A stretch of 64,000 bases of DNA from Humulus lupulus (lineage: Eukaryota > Streptophyta > Magnoliopsida > Rosales > Cannabaceae), in the NCBI RefSeq assembly GCF_963169125.1, contig NC_084795.1, positions 190,686,214 to 190,750,213 of the forward strand. The letters are read 5' to 3'. This document shows, one piece after another, positions 12,017-26,200 of this stretch. Positions within the stretch are counted from its first letter, which is position 1. Each line of letters begins with the position of its first letter. Under the pieces are notes generated by a model that was not told the DNA's origin, ran no database searches, and was given only the letters and a program-made list of their open reading frames with translations. Both the position numbers and the translations under genes were made by a program.

Positions 12017-12968
12017 TCGTGCCCTTTAAGAAAAACAACGATCAATCGATTTAAGTTAACTTCTAAGTTTTATGACCTGGTTATTTCCAGGAACTTAATT
12101 TGAAAACTTAGTTCGTGTTAACTATTATCAATATCTCGTGCTCTTTAAGAAATACAACGATCAATCGATTTAAGTTAACTTCTAAGTTTTATGACCTGGT
12201 TATTTCCAGGAACTTAATTTGAAAACTTAGTTCGTGTTAATTATTATCAATATCTCGTGCTCTTTAAGAAAAACAACGATCAATCGATTTAAGTTAACTT
12301 CTATGTTTTATGACCTGGTTATTTCCAGGAACTTAATTTGAATTCTTAGTTCGTGTTAACTTTTATCAATATCTCGTGCACTTTAAGAAAAACAACGATC
12401 AATCGATTTAAGTTAACTTCTAAGTTTTATGACCAGGTTATTTCTAGGAACTTAATTTGAAAACTTAGTTCGTGTTAAATTTTATCAATATCTCGTGCTC
12501 TTTAAGAAAAACAACGATCAATCGATTTCAGTTCACTTCTATATTTTATGACCTGGTTATTTCCAGGAACTTATTTTGAAAACTTAGTTCGTGTTAACTT
12601 TTATCAATATCTCGTGCTCTTTAAGAAAAACAACGATCAATCGATTTAAGTTAACTTCTAAGTTTTATGACCTGGTTATTTCTAGGAACTTAATTTGAAA
12701 ACTTAATTCGTGTTAACTTTTATCAATATCTCGTGCTCTTTAAGAAAAACAACGATCAATCGATTTAAGTTCACTTCTATGTTTTATGACCTGGTTATTT
12801 CCAGGAACTTAATTTGAAAACTTAGCTCGTGTTAACTATTATCAATATCTCGTGCTCTTTAAGAAAAACAACGATCAATCGATTTTAGTTAACTTCTATG
12901 TTTTATGACCTGGTTATTTCCAGGAACTTAATTTGAAAACTTAGTTCGTGCTAACTTTTATCAATATC

Positions 12969-13920
12969 TCGTGCCCTTTAAGAAAAACAACGATCAATCG
13001 ATTTAAGTTAACTTCTAAGTTTTATGACGTGGTTATTTCCAGGAACTTAATTTGAAAACTTAGTTCGTGTTAACTTTTATCAATATCTCGTGCTCTTTCA
13101 GAAAAACAACGATCAATCGATTTAAGTCAACTTCTAAGTTTTATGACCTGGTTATTTCCAGGGACTTAATTTGAAAACTTAGTTCGTGTTAACTTTTATC
13201 AATATCTCGTGCTCTTTAAGAAAAACAACGATCAATCGATTTAAGTAAACTTCTAAGTTTTATGACCTGGTTATTTCTAGGAACTTAATTTGAAAACTTA
13301 ATTCGTGTTAACTTTTATCAATATCTCGTGCTCATTAAGAAAAACAACGTTCATTCGATTTAAGTTAACTTCTAAGTATTATGACCTGGTTATTTCCAGG
13401 AAGTTAATTTCAAAACTTAGTTCGTGTTAACTTTTATCAATATCTCGTGCCCTTTAAGAAAAACAACGATCAATCGATTTAAGTTAACTTCTAAGTTTTA
13501 TGACGTGGTTATTTCCAGGAACTTAATTTGAAAACTTAGTTCGTGTTAACTTTTATCAATATCTCGTGCTCTTTCAGAAAAACAACGATCAATCGATTTA
13601 AGTCAACTTCTAAGTTTTATGACCTGGTTATTTCCAGGGACTTAATTTGAAAACTTAGTTCGTGTTAACTTTTATCAATATCTCGTGCTCTTTAAGAAAA
13701 ACAACGATCAATCGATTTAAGTAAACTTCTAAGTTTTATGACCTGGTTATTTCTAGGAACTTAATTTGAAAACTTAATTCGTGTTAACTTTTATCAATAT
13801 CTCGTGCTCATTAAGAAAAACAACGTTCATTCGATTTAAGTTAACTTCTAAGTATTATGACCTGGTTATTTCCAGGAAGTTAATTTCAAAACTTAGTTCG
13901 TGTTAACTTTTATCAATATC
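12969..13920 (+). repeat. 4-monomer tandem pair (second instance)
   Basis: Same four-monomer composition and 476-bp spacing as 11065-12016, displaced by 1904 bp as part of the 16-mer repeat. GCTCATTAAG occurs at 13330 and 13806. Confidence 0.85.
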
Positions 13921-14559
13921 TCGTGCCCTTTAAGAAAAACAACGATCAATCGATTTAAGTTAACTTCTAAGTTTTATGACCTGGTTATTTCCAGGAACTT
14001 AATTTGAAAACTTAGTTCGTGTTAACTATTATCAATATCTCGTGCTCTTTAAGAAATACAACGATCAATCGATTTAAGTTAACTTCTAAGTTTTATGACC
14101 TGGTTATTTCCAGGAACTTAATTTGAAAACTTAGTTCGTGTTAATTATTATCAATATCTCGTGCTCTTTAAGAAAAACAACGATCAATCGATTTAAGTTA
14201 ACTTCTATGTTTTATGACCTGGTTATTTCCAGGAACTTAATTTGAATTCTTAGTTCGTGTTAACTTTTATCAATATCTCGTGCACTTTAAGAAAAACAAC
14301 GATCAATCGATTTAAGTTAACTTCTAAGTTTTATGACCAGGTTATTTCTAGGAACTTAATTTGAAAACTTAGTTCGTGTTAAATTTTATCAATATCTCGT
14401 GCTCTTTAAGAAAAACAACGATCAATCGATTTCAGTTCACTTCTATATTTTATGACCTGGTTATTTCCAGGAACTTATTTTGAAAACTTAGTTCGTGTTA
14501 ACTTTTATCAATATCTCGTGCTCTTTAAGAAAAACAACGATCAATCGATTTAAGTTAAC

Positions 14560-17500
14560 TTCTAAGTTTTATGACCTGGTTATTTCTAGGAACTTAATTT
14601 GAAAACTTAATTCGTGTTAACTTTTATCAATATCTCGTGCTCTTTAAGAAAAACAACGATCAATCGATTTAAGTTCACTTCTATGTTTTATGACCTGGTT
14701 ATTTCCAGGAACTTAATTTGAAAACTTAGCTCGTGTTAACTATTATCAATATCTCGTGCTCTTTAAGAAAAACAACGATCAATCGATTTTAGTTAACTTC
14801 TATGTTTTATGACCTGGTTATTTCCAGGAACTTAATTTGAAAACTTAGTTCGTGCTAACTTTTATCAATATCTCGTGCCCTTTAAGAAAAACAACGATCA
14901 ATCGATTTAAGTTAACTTCTAAGTTTTATGACGTGGTTATTTCCAGGAACATAATTTGAAAACTTAGTTCGTGTTAACTTTTATCAATATCTCGTGCTCT
15001 TTCAGAAAAACAACGATCAATCGATTTAAGTCAACTTCTAAGTTTTATGACCTGGTTATTTCCAGGGACTTAATTTGAAAACTTAGTTCGTGTTAACTTT
15101 TATCAATATCTCGTGCTCTTTAAGAAAAACAACGATCAATCGATTTAAGTTAACTTCTAAGTTTTATGACCTGGTTATTTCTAGGAACTTAATTTGAAAA
15201 CTTAATTCGTGTTAACTTTTATCAATATCTCGTGCTCTTTAAGAAAAACAACGATCATTCGATTTAAGTTAACTTCTAAGTATTATGACTTGGTTATTTC
15301 CAGGAACTTAATTTAAAAACATAGTTCGTGTTAACTTTTATCAATATCTCGTGCTCTTTAAGAAAGACAACGATCAATCGATTTAAGTCAACTTCTAAGT
15401 TTTATGACCAGGTTATTTCCAGGGACTTAATTTGAAAACTTAGTTCGTGTTAACTTTTATCAATATCTCGTGCTCTTTAAGAAAAACAACGATCAATCGA
15501 TTTAAGTTAACTTCTAAGTTTTATGACCTGGGTATTTCTAGGAACTTAATTTGAAAACTTAATTCTTGTTAACTTTTATCAATATCTCGTGCTCTTTAAG
15601 AAAAACAACGATCAATCGATTTAAGTTCACTTCTATGTTTTATGACCTGGTTATTTCCAGGAACTTAATTTGAAAACTTAGCTCGTGTTAACTATTATCA
15701 ATATCTCGTGCTCTTTAAGAAAAACAACGATCAATCGATTTAAGTTAACTTCTATGTTTTATGACCTGGTTATTTCCAGGAACTTAATTTGAATACTTAG
15801 TTCGTGCTAACTTTTATCAATATCTCGTGCCCTTTAAGAAAAACAACGATCAATCGATTTAAGTTAACTTCTAAGTTTTATGACGTGGTTATTTCCAGGA
15901 ACTTAATTTGAAAACTTAGTTCGTGTTAACTTTTATCAATATCTCGTGCTCTTTCAGAAAAACAACGATCAATCGATTTAAGTCAACTTCTAAGTTTTAT
16001 GACCTGGATATTTCCAGGAACTTAATTTGAAAACTTAGTTCGTGTTAACTTTTATCAATATCTCGTGCTCTTTAAGAAAAACAACGATCAATCGATTTAA
16101 GTTAACTTCTAAGTTTTATGACCTGGGTATTTCTAGGAACTTAATTTGAAAACTTAATTCGTGTTAACTTTTATCAATATCTCGTGCTCTTTAAGAAAAA
16201 CAACGATCAATCGATTTAAGTTCACTTCTATGTTTTATGACCTGGTTATTTCCAGGACCTTAATTTGAAAACTTAGCTCGTGTTAACTATTATCAATATC
16301 TCGTGCTCTTTAAGAAAAACAACGATCAATCGATTTAAGTTAACTTCTATGTTTTATGACCTGGTTATTTCCAGGAACTTAATTTAAAAACTTAGTTCGT
16401 GCTAACTTTTATCAATATCTCGTGCCCTTTAAGAAAAACAACGATCAATCGATTTAAGTTAACTTCTAAGTTTTATGACGTGGTTATTTCCAGGAACATA
16501 ATTTGAAAACTTAGTTCGTGTTAACTTTTATCAATATCTCGTGCTCTTTCAGAAAAACAACGATCAATCGATTTAAGTCAACTTCTAAGTTTTATGACCT
16601 GGTTATTTCCAGGGACTTAATTTGAAAACTTAGTTCGTGTTAACTTTTATCAATATCTCGTGCTCTTTAAGAAAAACAACGATCAATCGATTTAAGTTAA
16701 CTTCTAAGTTTTATGACCTGGTTATTTCTAGGAACTTAATTTGAAAACTTAATTCGTGTTAACTTTTATCAATATCTCGTGCTCTTTAAGAAAAACAACG
16801 ATCATTCGATTTAAGTTAACTTCTAAGTATTATGACTTGGTTATTTCCAGGAACTTAATTTAAAAACATAGTTCGTGTTAACTTTTATCAATATCTCGTG
16901 CTCTTTAAGAAAGACAACGATCAATCGATTTAAGTCAACTTCTAAGTTTTATGACCAGGTTATTTCCAGGGACTTAATTTGAAAACTTAGTTCGTGTTAA
17001 CTTTTATCAATATCTCGTGCTCTTTAAGAAAAACAACGATCAATCGATTTAAGTTAACTTCTAAGTTTTATGACCTGGGTATTTCTAGGAACTTAATTTG
17101 AAAACTTAATTCTTGTTAACTTTTATCAATATCTCGTGCTCTTTAAGAAAAACAACGATCAATCGATTTAAGTTCACTTCTATGTTTTATGACCTGGTTA
17201 TTTCCAGGAACTTAATTTGAAAACTTAGCTCGTGTTAACTATTATCAATATCTCGTGCTCTTTAAGAAAAACAACGATCAATCGATTTAAGTTAACTTCT
17301 ATGTTTTATGACCTGGTTATTTCCAGGAACTTAATTTGAATACTTAGTTCGTGCTAACTTTTATCAATATCTCGTGCCCTTTAAGAAAAACAACGATCAA
17401 TCGATTTAAGTTAACTTCTAAGTTTTATGACGTGGTTATTTCCAGGAACTTAATTTGAAAACTTAGTTCGTGTTAACTTTTATCAATATCTCGTGCTCTT

Positions 17501-18230
17501 TCAGAAAAACAACGATCAATCGATTTAAGTCAACTTCTAAGTTTTATGACCTGGTTATTTCCAGGAACTTAATTTGAAAACTTAGTTCGTGTTAACTTTT
17601 ATCAATATCTCGTGCTCTTTAAGAAAAACAACGATCAATCGATTTAAGTTAACTTCTAAGTTTTATGACCTGGGTATTTCTAGGAACTTAATTTGAAAAC
17701 TTAATTCGTGTTAACTTTTATCAATATCTCGTGCTCTTTAAGAAAAACAACGATCAATCGATTTAAGTTCACTTCTATGTTTTATGACCTGGTTATTTCC
17801 AGGACCTTAATTTGAAAACTTAGCTCGTGTTAACTATTATCAATATCTCGTGCTCTTTAAGAAAAACAACGATCAATCGATTTAAGTTAACTTCTATGTT
17901 TTATGACCTGGTTATTTCCAGGAACTTAATTTGAAAACTTAGTTCGTGCTAACTTTTATCAATATCTCGTGCCCTTTAAGAAAAACAACGATCAATCGAT
18001 TTAAGTTAACTTCTAAGTTTTATGACGTGGTTATTTCCAGGAACTTAATTTGAAAACTTAGTTCGTGTTAACTTTTATCAATATCTCGTGCTCTTTCAGA
18101 AAAACAACGATCAATCGATTTAAGTCAACTTCTAAGTTTTATGACCTGGTTATTTCCAGGGACTTAATTTGAAAACTTAGTTCGTGTTAACTTTTATCAA
18201 TATCTCGTGCTCTTTAAGAAAAACAACGAT
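14560..18230 (+). repeat. 13-monomer higher-order repeat, period 1547 bp
   Basis: Shared markers at 1547 bp are GGAACATAATTTG (14949/16496), AATTCTTGTTAAC (15561/17108), GAATACTTAG (15791/17338), the GATCATTCG/GACTTGG/AAAAACATAG monomers, the AAAGACAACG monomers, and the CCTGGGTATTTC monomers. It diverges on the left near 14560/16110 and on the right near 16690/18235. It has the same monomer number as the 3640-6750 repeat and shares several monomer types with it, but marker order differs, so I treat it as a separate duplication. Confidence 0.82.
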
Positions 18231-18919
18231 CAATCGATTTAAGTAAACTTCTAAGTTTTATGACCTGGTTATTTCTAGGAACTTAATTTGAAAACTTAAT
18301 TCGTGTTAACTTTTATCAATATCTCGTGCTCATTAAGAAAAACAACGTTCATTCGATTTAAGTTAACTTCTAAGTATTATGACCTGGTTATTTCCAGGAA
18401 GTTAATTTCAAAACTTAGTTCGTGTTAACTTTTATCAATATCTCGTGCCCTTTAAGAAAAACAACGATCAATCGATTTAAGTTAACTTCTAAGTTTTATG
18501 ACGTGGTTATTTCCAGGAACTTAATTTGAAAACTTAGTTCGTGTTAACTTTTATCAATATCTCGTGCTCTTTCAGAAAAACAACGATCAATCGATTTAAG
18601 TCAACTTCTAAGTTTTATGACCTGGTTATTTCCAGGGACTTAATTTGAAAACTTAGTTCGTGTTAACTTTTATCAATATCTCGTGCTCTTTAAGAAAAAC
18701 AACGATCAATCGATTTAAGTAAACTTCTAAGTTTTATGACCTGGTTATTTCTAGGAACTTAATTTGAAAACCTTAATTCGTGTTAACTTTTATCAATATC
18801 TCGTGCTCATTAAGAAAAACAACGTTCATTCGATTTAAGTTAACTTCTAAGTATTATGACCTGGTTATTTCCAGGAAGTTAATTTCAAAACTTAGTTCGT
18901 GTTAACTTTTATCAATATC
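17967..18919 (+). repeat. 4-monomer tandem pair (third instance, with one inserted C)
   Basis: Copy of the 12969-13920 pair displaced by 4998 bp (42 monomers). The flanks were copied too: the EcoRI monomer at 14244 has its counterpart at 19243. It is 953 bp, not 952, because of an inserted C in the 18681-18800 monomer, so the insertion post-dates this copy. Confidence 0.82.
18681..18800 (+). repeat. 120-bp monomer (inserted C)
   Basis: GAAAACCTTAATTCG has one extra C relative to GAAAACTTAATTCG. The insertion is private to this copy of the 4-mer pair. The register is -2 after it. Confidence 0.9.
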
Positions 18920-19509
18920 TCGTGCCCTTTAAGAAAAACAACGATCAATCGATTTAAGTTAACTTCTAAGTTTTATGACCTGGTTATTTCCAGGAACTTA
19001 ATTTGAAAACTTAGTTCGTGTTAACTATTATCAATATCTCGTGCTCTTTAAGAAAAACAACGATCAATCGATTTAAGTTACCTTCTAAGTTTTATGACCT
19101 GGTTATTTCCAGGAACTTAATTTGAAAACTTAGTTCGTGTTAATTATTATCAATATCTCGTGCTCTTTAAGAAAAACAACGATCAATCGATTTAAGTTAA
19201 CTTCTATGTTTTATGACCTGGTTATTTCCAGGAACTTAATTTGAATTCTTAGTTCGTGTTAACTTTTATCAATATCTCGTGCACTTTAAGAAAAACAACG
19301 ATCAATCGATTTAAGTTAACTTCTAAGTTTTATGACCAGGTTATTTTTAGGAACTTAATTTAAAAACTTAGTTCGTGTTAAATTTTATCAATATCTCGTG
19401 CTCTTTAAGAAAAACAACGATCAATCGATTTCAGTTCACTTCTATATTTTATGGCCTGGTTATTTCCAGGAACTTAATTTGAAAACTTAGTTCGTGTTAA
19501 CTTTTATCA

Positions 19510-21330
19510 ATATCTCGTGCTCTTTAAGAAAAACAACGATCAATCGATTTAAGTTAACTTCTAAGTTTTATGACCTGGTTATTTCTAGGAACTTAATTTG
19601 AAAACTTAATTCGTGTTAACTTTTATCAATATCTCGTGCTCTTTAAGAAAAACAACGATCATTCGATTTAAGTTAACTTCTAAGTATTATGACCTGGTTA
19701 TTACCAGGAACTTAATTTAAAAACATAGTTCGTGTTAACTGTTATCAATATCTCGTGCTCTTTAAGAAAGACAACGATCAATCGATTTAAGTCAACTTCT
19801 AAGTTTTATGACCTGGTTATTTCCAGGGACTTAATTTGAAAACTTAGTTCGTGTTAACTTTTATCAATATCTCGTGCTCTTTAAGAAAAACAACGATCAA
19901 TCGATTTAAGTTAACTTCTAAGTTTTATGACCTGGGTATTTCTAGGAACTTAATTTGAAAACTTAATTCGTGTTAACTTTTATCAATATCTCGTGCCCTT
20001 TAAGAAAAACAACGTTCATTCTATTTAAGTTAACTTCTAAGTATTATGACCTGGTTATTTCCAGGAACTTAATTTCAAAACTTAGTTCGTGTTAACTTTT
20101 ATCAATATCTCGTGCTCTTTAAGAAAAACAACGATCAATCGATTTAAGTTAACTTCTAAGTTTTATGACCTGGTCATTTCCAGGAACTTAATTTTAAAAC
20201 TTAGTTCGTGTTAACTATTATCAATATCTCGTGCTCTTTAAGAAAAACAACGATCAATCGATTTAAGTTAACTTCTAAGTTTTATGACCTGGTTATTTCC
20301 AGGAACTTAATTTGATAACTTAGTTCGTGTTAACTATTATCAATATCTCGTGCTCTTTAAGAAAAACAACGATCAATCGATTTAAGTTAACTTCTAAGTT
20401 TTATGACCTGGTTATTTCCAGGAACTTAATTTGAATTCTTAGTTCGTGTTAACTTTTATCAATATCTCGTGCACTTTAAGAAAAACAACGATCAATCGAT
20501 TTAAGTTAACTTCTAAGTTTTATGACCAGGTTATTTCTAGGAACTTAATTTGAAAACTTAGTTCGTGTTAAATTTTATCAATATCTCGTGCCCTTTAAGA
20601 AAAACAACGATCAATCGATTTCAGTTCACTTCTATATTTTATGACCTAGTTATTTCCAGGAACTTAATTTGAAAACTTAGTTCGTGTTAACTTTTATCAA
20701 TATCTCGTGCTCTTTAAGAAAAACAACGATCAATCGATTTAAGTTAACTTCTAAGTTTTATGACCTGGTTATTTCCAGGAACTTAATTTGAAAACTTAGT
20801 TCGTGTTAACTTTTATCAATATCTCGTGCTCTTTAAGAAAAACAACGATCAATCGATTTAAGTTAACTTCTACGTTTTATGACCTGGTTATTTCCAGGAA
20901 CTTAATTTGTAAACTTAGTTCGTGTTAACTTTTATCAATATCTCGTGCTCTTTAAGAAAAACAACAATCAATCGATTTAAGTTAACTTCTAAGTTTTATG
21001 ACCTGGTTATTTCCAGGAACTTAATTTGAAAACTTAGTTCGTGTTAACTTTTATCAATATCTAGTGCACTTTAAGAAAAACAACGATCAATCGATTTAAG
21101 TTAACTTCTAAGTTTTATGACCTGGTTATTTCCAGGAACTTAATTTGTAAACTTAGTTCGTGTTAACTTTTATCTATATCTCGTGCTCTTTAAGAAAAAC
21201 AACGATCAATCGATTTAAGTTAACTTCTAAGTTTTATGACCTGGTTATTTCCAGGAACTTAATTTGTAAACTTAGTTCGTGTTTACTTTTATCAATATCT
21301 CGTGCTCTTTAAGAAAAACAACAATCAATC
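19510..21330 (+). repeat. Mosaic monomers, no cleanly delimited higher-order repeat
   Basis: Monomers of types seen elsewhere occur here: EcoRI type at 20433, GATAACTTAG near 20315, AATTTGTAAAC near 20910, 21147 and 21265, and AAAAACATAG near 19730. EcoRI monomers at 19243, 20433 and 21623 are 1190 bp (10 monomers) apart, but the monomers between them do not match well enough for me to call a 10-mer. No gene or unique sequence is present. Confidence 0.6.
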
Positions 21331-23270
21331 GATTTAAGTTAACTTCTATGTTTTATGACCTGGTTATTTCCAGGAACTTAATTTGAAAACTTAGTTCGTG
21401 TTAACTATTATCAATATCTCGTGCTCTTTAAGAAAAACAACGATCAATCGATTTAATTTAACTTCTAAGTTTTATGACCTGGTTATTTCCAGGAACTTAA
21501 TTTGAAAACTTAGTTCGTGTTAACTATTATCAATATCTCTTGCTCTTTAAGAAAAACAACGATCAATCGATTTAAGTTAACTTCTATGTTTTATGACCTG
21601 GTTATTTCCAGGAACTTAATTTGAATTCTTAGTTCGTGTTAACTTTTATCAATATCTCGTGCACTTTAAGAAAAACAACGATCAATCGATTTAAGTTAAC
21701 TTCTAAGTTTTATGACCAGGTTATTTCTAGGAACTTAATTTGAAAACTTAGTTCGTGTTAAATTTTATCAATATCTCGTGCTCTTTAAGAAAAACAACGA
21801 TAAATCGATTTCAGTTCACTTCTATATTTTATGACCTGGTTATTTCCAGGAACTTAATTTGAAAACTTACTTCGTGTTAACTTTTATCAATATCTCGTGC
21901 TCTTTATGAAAAACAACGATCAATCGATTTAAGTTAACTTCTAAGTTTTATGACCTGGTTATTTCTAGGAACTTAATTTGAAAACTTAATTCGTGTTAAC
22001 TTTTATCAATATCTCGTGCTCTTTAAGAAAAACAACGATCAATCGATTTAAGTTCACTTCTATGTTTTATGACCTGGTTATTTCCAGGAACTTAATTTGA
22101 AAACTTAGCTCGTGTTAACTATTATCAATATCTCGTGCTCTTTAAGAAAAACAACGATCAATCGATTTAAGTTAACATCTATGTTTTATGACCCGGTTAT
22201 TTCCAGGAACATAATTTGAAAACTTAGTTCATGTTAAATTTTATCAATATCTCGTGCTCTTTAAGAAAAACAACGATCAATCGATTTAAGTTAACTTCTA
22301 TGTTTTATGACCTGGTTATTTCCAGGAACTTAATTTGAAAACTTAGTTCGTGTTAACTATTATCAATATCTCGTGCTCTTTAAGAAAAACAACGATCAAT
22401 CGATTTAATTTAACTTCTAAGTTTTATGACCTGGTTATTTCCAGGAACTTAATTTGAAAACTTAGTTCGTGTTAACTATTATCAATATCTCGTGCTCTTT
22501 AAGAAAAACAACGATCAATCGATTTAAGTTAACTTCTATGTTTTATGACCTGGTTATTTCCAGGAACTTAATTTGAATTCTTAGTTCGTGTTAACTTTTA
22601 TCAATATCTCGTGCACTTTAAGAAAAACAACGATCAATCGATTTAAGTTAACTTCTAAGTTTTATGACCAGGTTATTTCTAGGAACTTAATTTGAAAACT
22701 TAGTTCGTGTTAAATTTTATCAATATCTCGTGCTCTTTAAGAAAAACAACGATCAATCGATTTCAGTTCACTTCTATATTTTACGACCTGGTTATTTCCA
22801 GGAACTTAATTTGAAAACTTAGTTCGTGTTAACTTTTATCAATATCTCGTGCTCTTTATGAAAAACAACGATCAATCGATTTAAGTTAACTTCTAAGTTT
22901 TATGACCTGGTTATTTCTAGGAACTTAATTTGAAAACTTAATTCGTGTTAACTTTTATCAATATCTCGTGCTCTTTAAGAAAAACAACGATCAATCGATT
23001 TAAGTTCACTTCTATGTTTTATGACCTGGTTATTTCCAGGAACTTAATTTGAAAACTTAGCTCATGTTAACTATTATCAATATCTCGTGCTCTTTAAGAA
23101 AAACAACGATCAATCGATTTAAGTTAACATCTATGTTTTATGACCTGGTTATTTCCAGGAACTTAATTTGAAAACTTAGTTCATGTTAACTTTTATCAAT
23201 ATCTCGTGCTCTTTAAGAAAAACAACGATCAATCGATTTAAGTTAACTTCTATGTTTTATGACCTGGTTA
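21330..23270 (+). repeat. 8-monomer higher-order repeat, period 952 bp
   Basis: Markers 952 bp apart: AATTTAACTT (21451/22403), the EcoRI site (21623/22575), the CTTTATGAAAAAC change (21905/22857), CTTAGCTCG or CTCATG, ACATCTATG (about 22168/23120) and GTTCATGTT (22229/23181). The copies differ at several sites, for example CTTACTTCG versus CTTAGTTCG (21868/22820) and CCCGG versus CCTGG. The right copy runs into the triple 16-mer. Confidence 0.82.
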
Positions 23271-26200
23271 TTTCCAGGAACATAATTTGAAAACTTAGTT
23301 CGTGCTAACTTTTATCAATATCTCGTGCTCTTTAAGAAAAACAACGATCAATCGATTTAAGTTAACTTCTAAGTTTTATGACCTGGTTATTTCCAGGAAC
23401 TTAATTTGAAAACTTAGTTCGTGTTAACTTTTATAAATATCTCGTGCTCTTTAAGAAAAACAACGATCAATCGATTTAAGTCAACTTCTAAGTTTTATGA
23501 CCTGGTTATTTCCAGGGACTTAATTTGAAAACTTAGTTCGTGTTAACTTTTATCAATATCTCGTGCTCTTTAAGAAAAACAACGATCAATCGATTTAAGT
23601 TAACTTCTAAGTTTTATGACCTGGGTATTTCTAGGAACTTAATTTGAAAACTTAATTCGTGTTAACTTTTATCAATATCTCGTGCTATTTAAGAAAAACA
23701 ACGTTCATTCGATTTAAGTTAACTTCTAAGTATTATGACCTGGTTATTTCCAGGAACTTAATTTCAAAACTTAGTTCGTGTTAACTTTTATCAATATCTC
23801 GTGCTCTTTAAGAAAAACAACGATCAATCGATTTAAGTTAACTTCTAAGTTTTATGACCTGGTTATTTCCAGGAACATAATTTGAAAACTTAGTTCGTGT
23901 TAACTATTATCAATATCTCGTGCTCTTTAAGAAAAACAACGATCAATCGATTTAAGTTAACTTCTAAGTTTTATGACCTGGTTATTTCCAGGAACTTAAT
24001 TTGATAACTTAGTTCGTGTTAACTATTATCAATATCTCGTGCTCTTTAAGAAAAACAACGATCAATCGATTTAAGTTAACTTCTAAGTTTTATGACCTGG
24101 TTATTTCCAGGAACTTAATTTGAATTCTTAGTTCGTGTTAACTTTTATCAATATCTCGTGCACTTTAAGAAAAACGACGATCAATCGATTTAAGTTAACT
24201 TCTAAGTTTTATGACCAGGTTATTTCTAGGAACTTAATTTGAAAACTTAGTTCGTGTTAAATTTTATCAATATCTCGTGCCCTTTAAGAAAAACAACGAT
24301 CAATCGATTTCAGTTCACTTCTATATTTTATGACCTGGTAATTTCCAGGAACTTAATTTGAAAACTTAGTTCGTGTTAACTTTTATCAATATCTCGTGCT
24401 CTTTAAGAAAAACAACGATCAATCGATTTAAGTTAACTTCTAAGTTTTATGACCTGGTTATTTCCAGGAACTTAATTTGAAAACGTAGTTCGTGTTAACT
24501 TTTATCAATATCTCGTGCTCTTTAAGAAAAACAACGATCAATGGATTTAAGTTAACTTCTAAGTTTTATGACCAGGTTATTTCTAGGAACTTAATTTGAA
24601 AACTTAGTTCGTGTTAAATTTTATCAATATCTCGTGCTCTTTAAGAAAAACAACGATCAATCGATTTCAGTTCACTTCTATATTTTACGACCTGGTTATT
24701 TCCAGGAACTTAATTTGAAAACTTAGTTCGTGTTAACTTTTATCAATATCTCGTGCTCTTTATGAAAAACAACGATCAATCGATTTAAGTTAACTTCTAA
24801 GTTTTATGACCTGGTTATTTCTAGGAACTTAATTTGAAAACTTAATTCGTGTTAACTTTTATCAATATCTCGTGCTCTTTAAGAAAAACAACGATCAATC
24901 GATTTAAGTTCACTTCTATGTTTTATGACCTGGTTATTTCCAGGAACTTAATTTGAAAACTTAGCTCATGTTAAATATTATCAATATCTCGTGCTCTTTA
25001 AGAAAAACAACGATCAATCGATTTAAGTTAACATCTATGTTTTATGACCTGGTTATTTCCAGGAACTTAATTTGAAAACTTAGTTCATGTTAACTTTTAT
25101 CAATATCTCGTGCTCTTTAAGAAAAACAACGATCAATCGATTTAAGTTAACTTCTATGTTTTATGACCTGGTTATTTCCAGGAACATAATTTGAAAACTT
25201 AGTTCGTGCTAACTTTTATCAATATCTCGTGCTCTTTAAGAAAAACAACGATCAATCGATTTAAGTTAACTTCTAAGTTTTATGACCTGGTTATTTCCAG
25301 GAACTTAATTTGAAAACTTAGTTCGTGTTAACTTTTATAAATATCTCGTGCTCTTTAAGAAAAACAACGATCAATCGATTTAAGTCAACTTCTAAGTTTT
25401 ATGACCTGGTTATTTCCAGGGACTTAATTTGAAAACTTAGTTCGTGTTAACTTTTATCAATATCTCGTGCTCTTTAAGAAAAACAACGATCAATCGATTT
25501 AAGTTAACTTCTAAGTTTTATGACCTGGGTATTTCTAGGAACTTAATTTGAAAACTTAATTCGTGTTAACTTTTATCAATATCTCGTGCTCTTTAAGAAA
25601 AACAACGTTCATTCGATTTAAGTTAACTTCTAAGTATTATGACCTGGTTATTTCCAGGAACTTAATTTCAAAACTTAGTTCGTGTTAACTTTTATCAATA
25701 TCTCGTGCTCTTTAAGAAAAACAACGATCAATCGATTTAAGTTAACTTCTAAGTTTTATGACCTGGTTATTTCCAGGAACATAATTTGAAAACTTAGTTC
25801 GTGTTAACTATTATCAATATCTCGTGCTCTTTAAGAAAAACAACGATCAATCGATTTAAGTTAACTTCTAAGTTTTATGACCTGGTTATTTCCAGGAACT
25901 TAATTTGATAACTTAGTTCGTGTTAACTATTATCAATATCTCGTGCTCTTTAAGAAAAACAACGATCAATCGATTTAAGTTAACTTCTAAGTTTTATGAC
26001 CTGGTTATTTCCAGGAACTTAATTTGAATTCTTAGTTCGTGTTAACTTTTATCAATATCTCGTGCACTTTAAGAAAAACGACGATCAATCGATTTAAGTT
26101 AACTTCTAAGTTTTATGACCAGGTTATTTCTAGGAACTTAATTTGAAAACTTAGTTCGTGTTAAATTTTATCAATATCTCGTGCCCTTTAAGAAAAACAA

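Larger units (their letters stand above)
10700..15230 (+). repeat. 16-monomer higher-order repeat, period 1904 bp (about 2.4 copies)
   Basis: Markers 1904 bp apart include CTTAGCTCG (10919/12823), GTGCTAAC then GTGCCC, GACGTGG, CAGGGACTT, the GCTCATTAAG monomers (11426/13330 and 11902/13806), the EcoRI site (12340/14244), and TTATTTTGAAAAC. The array loses the pattern near 13.3/15.2 kb, where AAGTAAAC and GCTCATT in one copy meet AAGTTAAC and GCTCTTT in the next. Each full unit contains the internal 4-mer pair listed separately. Confidence 0.85.

Noticed and set aside
19243..21623. 10-monomer HOR from EcoRI sites at 1190-bp spacing
   Set aside because: The monomers between the sites do not match in order, so the equal spacing alone is not enough.
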